A DNA stretch of 64,000 bases from Pleurodeles waltl. Taxonomy: Eukaryota > Chordata > Amphibia > Caudata > Salamandridae. The stretch lies in NCBI RefSeq assembly GCF_031143425.1, contig NC_090450.1, forward strand, positions 168,819,486 through 168,883,485. The letters run 5' to 3'. The position numbers and the translations under genes were made by a program. The notes beneath the pieces were generated by a model. That model searched no databases. It was not told where the DNA came from and was given only the letters and a program-made list of their open reading frames with translations. How positions within the stretch are numbered: the stretch's first letter is position 1; the number at the start of each line of letters is the position of its first letter. Positions 56,731 through 64,000 of this stretch are shown in pieces.

Positions 56731-56802
56731 GAGTAAGAATGGACAAACATGTCTTACATAAGCAAAAATGCAAAATCCACACAGGTCCTTTTGAGTTTCT
56801 TA

Positions 56803-56959
56803 GGCCCATATTTATACTTTTTTAGCGCCGCATTTGCGTCATTTTTTTTACGCAAAAGCTGCACAAACGTACAAAATAAAATTGTATTTTGAAAGTTTGC
56901 GCCGCTTTTGCGTCAAAAAGCGGCTCAAATGCGGCACTTAAAAAGTATAAAAATGGGCC
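56803..56959. mobile_element. 157-bp foldback MITE with TTA duplication
   Basis: The ends GGCCCATATTTATACTTTTT and AAAAAGTATAAAAATGGGCC are inverted. The arms continue through GCGCCGCATTTGCGTC and AAGCGGCTCAAATGCGGC, so the whole element folds. TTA flanks both sides (56800-56802 and 56960-56962), the signature of PIF/Harbinger-type transposition. Confidence 0.9.
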
Positions 56960-56962
56960 TTA

Positions 56963-57400
56963 CTGTATTGTTTTTTTTAAAGGGAAAGGGAGGAGTGAAT
57001 CTTTTTCGTTGCGCCTTAAGTGGTCAAAACAAATCAGGAGAAACGCACAATATCAATGTGCTTCTTACATTCTGTCGGTAGAGGGCCGGCCGAACTGGCA
57101 CCACGATGTCAGTCATCCTCTGCATAGCAGACTGTGAAATGGGCAAGTTGAAGGTCTAATCTACCTTGGCACTTCTTGGTGTGAATAAGAGAAATTTCAC
57201 AGCCAACAGAGGCACCCCATATCACCTGGATCATTCACTCTCTTAAAAGAAGCATAGAAAAGAGAGAATATTTGTTTTTATTAAAATCTATGGCCATCTA
57301 CAGCCATGTCGGTGACTGTAAGGGGTGCATCTGGTATTAATGTTGGCAGAAAAACAAAAGTGTAGCCTAGTTTTTAAAGGTTACTCCTTTGAAAACTTAG

Positions 57401-57431
<31 letters not shown>

Positions 57432-58290
57432 TTTTATTTAGCCAGAAGCAGAGTTCAAGTTGCATGTTTACGTCCCTGCATTTTATTTCAAAAAATGTTG
57501 TTTCAAGGAACTCAGCGTTAAAGTGGATTATTGTCTTTAGGTCTGCAGCCGCAGCAGGCATGGCCATGCACTGTTTTTTACGGCGGCTGAAAAAATATTT
57601 TATTTAACTAAAACATGTTAGGAGTCGAGCGGGCCATTGAAAGCACTCTTCCATTTATAGTAAATGAAGCTTTTCCAGAGCCAATAATGCGTGTCTCAAC
57701 AGAACTTCAAACAACACCCACATAAATCTGTCACTAGCTTCCGATAAGATTTACCATATGGGCGAATATCGTTCATAGTGTCTGCTTACAGCAAAGCTTG
57801 ACAATTTCTTATTTCAGATGTACAGGATTGAGTCCATACATGATGTATTGAGATAGCACTTTTGCAGAATAAGTCAGCTATCGGGATGCGTTTCTCCATG
57901 TGAGAACACATGAATTCTTCAGAAGCGTTAATTGTAACTCAGTCAAAATGTTGAGGAGAATTTGGTCAAATTCTGAAAGCTGATTAAAAGAACCCAGAAT
58001 CCATTTATTCTGAGGTTGCCAGTCTTGTAGATGTTTTTCTTTGTTTTTTGGAAATTGATAGAAAATACAAAGAACTAAAAACGTTATGTTTTAAATAGTT
58101 TGTGTAACAGTGTTGAACTTCCATTCGTATGGTCAATAATGGAGAGTTCTATTCTTCGCCAAGCATCCTAAAACAAAATAAATCAGTTTTGAAACAATTT
58201 AGCATACATGGAAACAAAGTGAAAATATGAGCACTTTCACAGTACAAGGCTACCTTTTAATCATTTCTTTTATGAAAGTGCAAACGCGCC
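56963..58290. other. mostly unrecognised; contains a (CT)n tract
   Basis: A (CT)n run lies at 57402-57434. Otherwise AT-rich DNA without a recognisable feature. Confidence 0.4.
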
Positions 58291-58677
58291 TTAGAATACT
58301 ACCCCGACGCCCCACCGCCAGAAAACAAACTACCCTGATCCCCCACCGCCACAAACCAAACTACCCCGACCCCCACCCCAAAGACCTAACTATCGCGATC
58401 CCCCACTGTCAAAAATCAAACTACCCCAACCCCCACCCCCAAAAACCAAACTACCCCAACCCCCCAAAAACCAAACTGCCCCAACCCCCCAAAAAAACCA
58501 AACTACCTGACCAACCCACCCCCAAAAGCCTAACTACCCCGATCCCCCCACCCCAAACACCAAACTAGCCTGACCCCCCTACCCCTAAAAAACAAACTAC
58601 CCTGAACCCCACCCCCAAAAACCATAATACCCGGATCCCCCCACCCTTCACCCTCAAAAACCAAACTACCCTGATCA
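58291..58677. repeat. C-rich minisatellite, ~30-bp unit, ~12 copies
   Basis: Units of the form AAACTACCCCGACCCCCACC plus ~10 A/C-rich bases repeat about 12 times with 25-39 bp spacing. The strand is almost free of G, with many runs of three or more C, so the opposite strand could form G-quadruplexes. The C-run tract at 42430-42530 has similar words. The proline/asparagine-rich frame across it is not a gene. Confidence 0.9.
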
Positions 58678-58745
58678 GTGAATAGTGGACTCTGCGTTAG
58701 AGGACGATGGATCGAAGCGACATAGGTTTGAGGGGATGTCATCAA

Positions 58746-59938
58746 TGAGCGTCGTGCGTTTCAACAAAAGTTAATAACGAGCAATATTTCGAACTTCAAT
58801 CAATAACCACACCAGTTTATAAGAAGAATTCATATATTTATTTCCCTATGTTAACAATGCTAATTTCACGAAAATAACCCTCAAACACAAATGATAAGCA
58901 TATAAGATCAATAGCGGTTGGTTAAAGCGTCTTATATATCTCAATTTGAGCTAGACAATTAAACAAATTATCTCCAAAAGACTCACACTTATTAATAATA
59001 CAAAGATCAGTAATAATGGCAAAGTATACATTAGTTCAGCATCAAATGATTTCAAACATGTTGTTTCAAAGTTAGTTCCCTCACTAACCACAAATTAGCA
59101 TCATCATGTTCGGCTTCATGTGAGAATAATTTAGTAACACAAATGTAGAAAAACCCTTTTATCTCACTTAATGATTAAAAATATATTATTAATATGCAGC
59201 AATTAAGTCATAAATTGCAGCTGGTACCTAGAAAGCAAAAGAGACACATATTACATTACAATGACCTACATTACCAATGGTAAAAGTAGAAACAGCAAGT
59301 AGTATGTTTCAGCCAGGGGACACCTTCAGTTATGGCCTAACAACAGCTGACCCACTCAGGAAATACGAACTTCATCTGCTCCCGTCTGCTCTCCAAATTC
59401 TAAAATTGTAATAATCATACTAACTCCTAAAGAATTCTACCCAAGTTGTTATACTAAATCCTAATAAGCTTATGATTGGTCAGTCTATGGGGTGGTTTCA
59501 TTTCAGCCAATCAACAACTCATTGATGACCTAAAATACAACAAATCCGTCTCGTCTGTAGCATCATTGTTTCACCGCCTCTTGAATATCTTGTCTTCAGG
59601 AAGAAACTTTTACTGTTTCAACCTACTTCCATCCTCGAGGAAAGACCAGATATTAGTAACATTCTCAAACAATAGGACATTTCAACTTATGCAATGCTTG
59701 GTTAAAACATGACCTTGTAAGACATGAGGCAACAACCCACTAAGGTACACAAACTTCAAAAACACCTTTATGTAAGCTTTTGAATCATGGAAAATAACCA
59801 CAGCTTTTAGTTAGAATTTCACTCAGCTAAGAACTGAAAAAAGAAAATTTTCAAAAGTCACTAGTTTTGCATGTTAATTCATTATACATTTCAGTATAAA
59901 ATCATTATTAAACATATTAGAAAATGTACACTCTCACA
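58746..59938 (-). mobile_element. ERV-type LTR, second copy, minus orientation
   Basis: It follows 45585-47214 from CGAAC...CCACACCAG onward: TTATTTCCCTAT, CTTCATGTGAGAA/CGCTTCATG, AGCTGGTACCTAGAAAG, ATTGATGACC and GTAGCATCATTGTTTCA-like text. Proposed ends are TGAGCGTCGTGC and ACACTCTCACA. The flanks do not show a matching duplication, so the limits may be off by a few bases. It has no internal viral genes. Confidence 0.6.
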
Positions 59939-60729
59939 AAAGGATGCAAATCAAAGCAGAACGGCGCATTCACTTCTTTGCAAGATGGAGTGTCGTTTGG
60001 CGCCTGATTCACAGTGGGAATCCACAGACCCCTACATATGAGTTCAGATTTACGACTTTTACCATTTCACAAACCTCACAGTAGTAGTCTCTCACAGCTT
60101 TCCAATACTCCTGACAATGTCATGTAACTTATTTGATGTAAGCGTGCCTGTTCCCTTTCTGAAAATGCATTTGCTCCAACTTTTCACTGGTGAAACGGTC
60201 CGTCCTTTCTAGGGTGGAAATGGGTCAGAGAAGATTTTGTAAATACTCAAAACTGATTTGTTAGCCTGTGTTCTAAAACTCACATGGCTAACAGCACCTC
60301 CTTATGCCCACTACCCAACACATGAGTGACATTTACTCCTTCATAATAGTATAGTTTTTTGGAGGACATGCACACAGAATTTAAATAATTTATAACTGCT
60401 TGGTATGATTTGGTGACTACTTTGCAGGTGTGAATGTAAGTATTTCCTCTAGTAATCAAAGTTTTTTTTACCAGACTGGGACTGGGACAAAAAATCGACG
60501 TGGGCAGAAAAATGAAAGTGCCCCCCGCTAGTGAACCAGATAGCTAAAATGTTTTACCCATTACATGGAAACTCTTTAATAGACTGCACACTGGCTTCTC
60601 TCCCACTGTTAAACTCCGTTGTCTTCTTTAGATTAAAAATTAGCATTTCCCTCAGGAACCGGAGCTCCTGTTTACACTGACTAAACATGAATAGACAACA
60701 GATCTCCTGGGGTCCACCTACTCTACCTA
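59939..60729. other. no recognisable feature
   Basis: AT-rich DNA between the LTR and the last LINE. Confidence 0.35.
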
Positions 60730-63260
60730 TCTGAAAAGAGTAAGATGGTCCTCGGAAACAATAGAGTCCCTGGCCAGTGAAGCAATATCATTCCTGTGCA
60801 CAGCTCAGAAACTGGAACGCTCCACAATTTACCAGTGGGTGATATTTGCAGAAAGCTTTGTGGCAAAGTGTGCTTCAAAAGCTAACCTACCCAGGGTCCA
60901 CAACCCATCAACATTGCTGTGAAGCATAAAACCTCATAAGGGAGCTGCCTTGAAACACCTGAAACAGAACGCCAACCAGGCCCTTTGGACAGTTCGTTGG
61001 TTCCCTTCCAACGAAGAACATGTCAACAACCTGAGGAGTGCAAAAAAGGAATATAAACAGGCCTTGTAGGCATCAAGGAGGGAAAATTCGGAGCCCTTCT
61101 GGGCCAAACTTACTTGGGGCCGAAAGCACCACAACTCGAAAAGGTTTTAGAAATTGGTGAACGCCCTCAAAAGCTCTGCACATGGAAAGCTGGAGTCTTG
61201 CATCCCAGAAGCAGTGTGGGCTGCACATCTATTCTCCCACTTCAACCCGCCGTCCAACCAAAACCTAATGCTACATACATCAGGGGAAGTATACCTGGAG
61301 CAGTCGTGGATTTTTCGACGCGTTACTGTGTACTCTTTCCATCAGCGCCAAAGCGGAACTTAGGCAGATAGTTAAAGAGTGCATTTCTGGTGCACCAGGC
61401 CCAAATGGAATCCCACAGGACATCTACAAGACGAGCCCAACAATCTGGGCCGATACCATGGCCCCATTCTTCAACAACGCTGTAAGGGGACATGATTCCC
61501 GCCTCCTGGGAGTCTCTATAATTGCACTCATCTTTAAAGGAGGAAACAAATTTGACCCAGAGAATTAAGGCTGATTACCCTTATTGACAGTGAAGTGAAA
61601 TGCTACGCTGGTATTTTACTTCTCAGAAAATGGTCAAGTTTGAACAACATCATCCCTTTAAACCAAACAGGATTCACAAAAAACACAACACAGCTATGAA
61701 AAAGATGGCCCTGACACTCAACGTCAACTCCTCCACAACAAAGAAGCTACCACTCTATTTGTGGCACATCAACTACAAAGCAGCCTTTCACTGGGTCAAT
61801 CGCAAGAAGCCACGGGAAAGGCTACACGGCTAGTGTACCCCAACACCCCTCTTGAGAGCGATCGAAAATCTATACTCTGACACATGAATCTAATTGGAAC
61901 TGGGAAAGGGTGCCAATCTGTCCAGGGCAATTCCGACGGCAAGTGGCCTCAAGCAGGGGTGCGTCTTAGCACTGTTATTATTCGACCTGTTTCTGGCAGA
62001 TTCCAACAGCCCTGCTTCGAGTTAATTCCCATCCACCAAAACTGGGGTCAATTCACCTGTCAAAACTCCTCTATGCTAAAGACCTGGTGCTATGTCGCCG
62101 CACTAGTGTAGGCATGGTTCGCCTTTAGGAAGCAACACAGGAATACTCTCTGGCGAGCGGCCTCAAAATAAACAGTAAAACAACTAAGATAATGATCCTA
62201 GCTTGAAATAGTCATAAATGGGAAGCCAACTGGTATCTTGATGGGAACACCCTCCAGGAGAAAAAGGTCTACAAATACATGGCATTTTTTCAATGAAAGG
62301 GGTTCTTTCAAACCCTACAAGGAGGAAAATAAAACAAAGGGGATCGCCCTTGCGGCTGGGCTCTCTACAGCGTTTAAGAATCTGCAGCGGCACTCACTTT
62401 CTTCCAACTTGGCAATCGCCAGAGCCTAAGTAGTACCCACTCTGGGATATTGATCAAAGGCCCTCCGGGGCCAGGATGCTTCAATACTGGACATATTAGT
62501 AACACGTATATATGGACACATTCTTCAGCTCCCTGGCTACAGATAACCAGCCCAGATTAGGCTAGAGTTCAGGCTTGTAAAGGAGTCCCTCGCGAGGAAA
62601 GCATCATTTGTTCTCTTTTGTCATAAGCTAAAACTTGTCACTGTACACTCACTAAACTATTGTATATGGAAGAACATCATGAAAAGGCCATGGTGGCCGG
62701 CAAGGGATTATCTTGAAGAGACAATAACTCGGTTTGGGCTAGCTGAACTGTGGCATTTTGCAGCGAGTCATGTCGTCTTTTTAAAAAGTCATCAATAAGG
62801 CAATGAAAATTATCTCCTTACTGGACAATAGATCTACTTAAGAGCACTGCACACTTGCCTGGGTCATACTAAACAGTTATAAAGCCTAAAGACTACAGGA
62901 ATATCTTAGACTTTCACTAAATTTCAGGGTCACAAGCAGATATTTCACTTATTTGCCTAGGCATCCTGCCATCCCTTACGCACAGCATGCCCTGGCAAAG
63001 GATATCAGGGCAACGACTTACCAACTGTCTGGAGCTGTAGACCTGCTGCACACCATCTGCAGTGCTACTTTAGATACACGATGAAAATGGCTACCCCCCA
63101 CTGGAATCAGGTTGGGACGCACTCCTACAGACAAACTATCTAGGCTTGTCTTAGCTCCGCTGACCAAAGAATAATTGCGTGAACGGTGAAATTCCTGCGG
63201 GAAATAGAGAGGTCCCTAACACAAGTAAAATCAATTGGTCCACCAGCAGGGCACGGCTCA
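60730..63260 (+). mobile_element. degraded non-LTR retrotransposon of a different family
   Basis: Plus-strand frames, broken by many stops, include an N-terminal part before the RT (KKEYKQAL, NSEPFWAKLTWG, KLVNALKSSAHGKLESCIPE, VWAAHLFSHFN), an RT and a long C-terminal part. The motif style differs from the three CR1/L2-like LINEs in the window, being closer to R4/RTE/Tx1-type elements. I cannot settle the clade by eye. The ends are approximate, and no tail was identified. Confidence 0.65.
61380..62430 (+). pseudogene. reverse transcriptase of the 60.7-kb LINE, inactivated
   Basis: Landmarks in order: SGAPGPNGIPQDIYKTSPTI (RT block 0/1, normally GPDGIP), IIALIFKGGNKFDPEN followed by a stop (block 2, usually ENYRPI), KKLPLYLWHINYKAAFHWVN (block A, where the usual catalytic aspartate of AFD is histidine), LYAKDLVLC (catalytic YADD changed to YAKD) and KINSKTT-like text. 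Stops and frameshifts lie between. With both block A and YADD altered it cannot be active. Confidence 0.7.
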
Positions 63261-64000
63261 TGACTGTCCTCTTCTTGTGATGACAGCTGACCACTGACGC
63301 CCTCTTGGGGACTTTTAATCCATCCATAATTTTAGTGCTTTTTAATGCTAATTTCCATTTTCCAATGTTTAAACTGTGCTATTTTTGTGATTGCACGGTA
63401 CTAATTGGGCGTTGTCAGTCTGCTGTTTTTAAATGATTCAAACATGTGATGTTTTTCTGCTGGCCTTAGCTTTTCACTGGTTGTATAGCTTTGGTATTTT
63501 AGAATTGTTAAATATTTTCTACCCTAACAATTAAACAGCTGCTATCACTACGCACTTGCCTTTTGTTAAAGGGGAAGGTTTTAATCAGCCTTTTGCCTTG
63601 AAATGATGCAAATTTATCACGTAAAATGTCTCCTTTCTCTACACTCCTGCTGCATCTTGCCAACGGCACTCTACTAAATTAACCTTGTGTCCTTGATTTG
63701 AGCTACCTTTTAACTTTCTGTATTTGTGTGTTAAGATCTGTCATGTTTTGGCTATGCTAAATAATTGTGCTCTGCCTTTTCATCGCAAATTTTGTAATGG
63801 TTTTTATTAACTGTATACAATATAGAAAGGAGAGCTTAAAAGTGGCCCGCATTTCCAAATCAGGCCAGTTTTGAACTTGCAAAGACACGCTGAATGGCTA
63901 TTTTGCAAGGTAGTGAAGACGGCTGCATTTCTGTTTACTGTAGGGAATATTTGTGACAAAACCAGGGAGATCAAAGGTGAAAATCGACCCACTTGGCCAT
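63261..64000. other. no recognisable feature
   Basis: AT-rich DNA to the window edge, with no recognisable motif. Confidence 0.35.

Noticed and set aside
58227..58568. Proline/asparagine-rich ORF of 113 codons
   Set aside because: It is a translation of the C-rich ~30-bp minisatellite.
1..64000. CRISPR array, prokaryotic operons or phage
   Set aside because: No spaced direct repeats with unique spacers, no long dense ORFs and no Shine-Dalgarno-linked genes. The content is clearly eukaryotic repeats.

Overview
This window looks like intergenic DNA from a very large, repeat-filled vertebrate genome, most likely a salamander or newt. That identification is an inference. It rests on the mix of repeats: SCAN-like (Gmr1-type) Ty3/gypsy elements with 2-2.7 kb LTRs, CR1/L2-like LINEs, PIF/Harbinger transposons with Myb/SANT partners, and many full-length foldback MITEs. 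I found no convincing host exon, tRNA, rRNA or CRISPR array. Nearly every recognisable coding fragment belongs to a mobile element, and most are broken by stops and frameshifts.

Layout. 0.1-2.1 kb: a plus-strand LTR. 3.0-6.8 kb: a degraded CR1/L2-like LINE headed by a 236-bp inverted repeat. 7.1-7.8 kb: a minus-strand LTR fragment. 10-16.5 kb: several non-autonomous hairpin repeats, including two same-orientation copies of one family, one of them split by a SINE-like insertion. 16.6-24.3 kb: a minus-strand Gmr1-like gypsy element (3' LTR, RNase H, RT, gag) carrying two nested small transposons and ending in a head-to-head LTR junction. 25.6-26.5 kb: a 5'-truncated LINE. 30.6-31.0 kb: a ~310-bp spaced duplication. 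32.3-48.4 kb: a composite PIF/Harbinger region. A transposase lies on the plus strand and a spliced Myb/SANT partner on the minus strand, convergently. A second SANT-like ORF and a second transposase tail lie between them, and an LTR fragment, an ERV solo LTR and hairpin elements are nested inside. 49.4-50.0 kb: a possible ERV LTR. 50.8-53.5 kb: a 2,689-bp solo LTR with a perfect 5-bp duplication. 54.0-55.6 kb: another 5'-truncated LINE. 56.3-57.0 kb: MITEs. 58.3-58.7 kb: a C-rich minisatellite. 58.7-59.9 kb: a second copy of the ERV LTR. 60.7-63.3 kb: a fourth, different non-LTR retrotransposon.

The most striking structure is at 35183-35812. This 630-bp insertion with an ATA duplication consists almost entirely of 13 successive, mutually unrelated perfect hairpins, and it sits just before the apparent end of the transposase frame. 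Also notable are exact splice signals that join transposase and Myb/SANT exons in frame, and the gypsy pol that ends at RNase H with no integrase behind it, the order expected of Gmr1-like elements.
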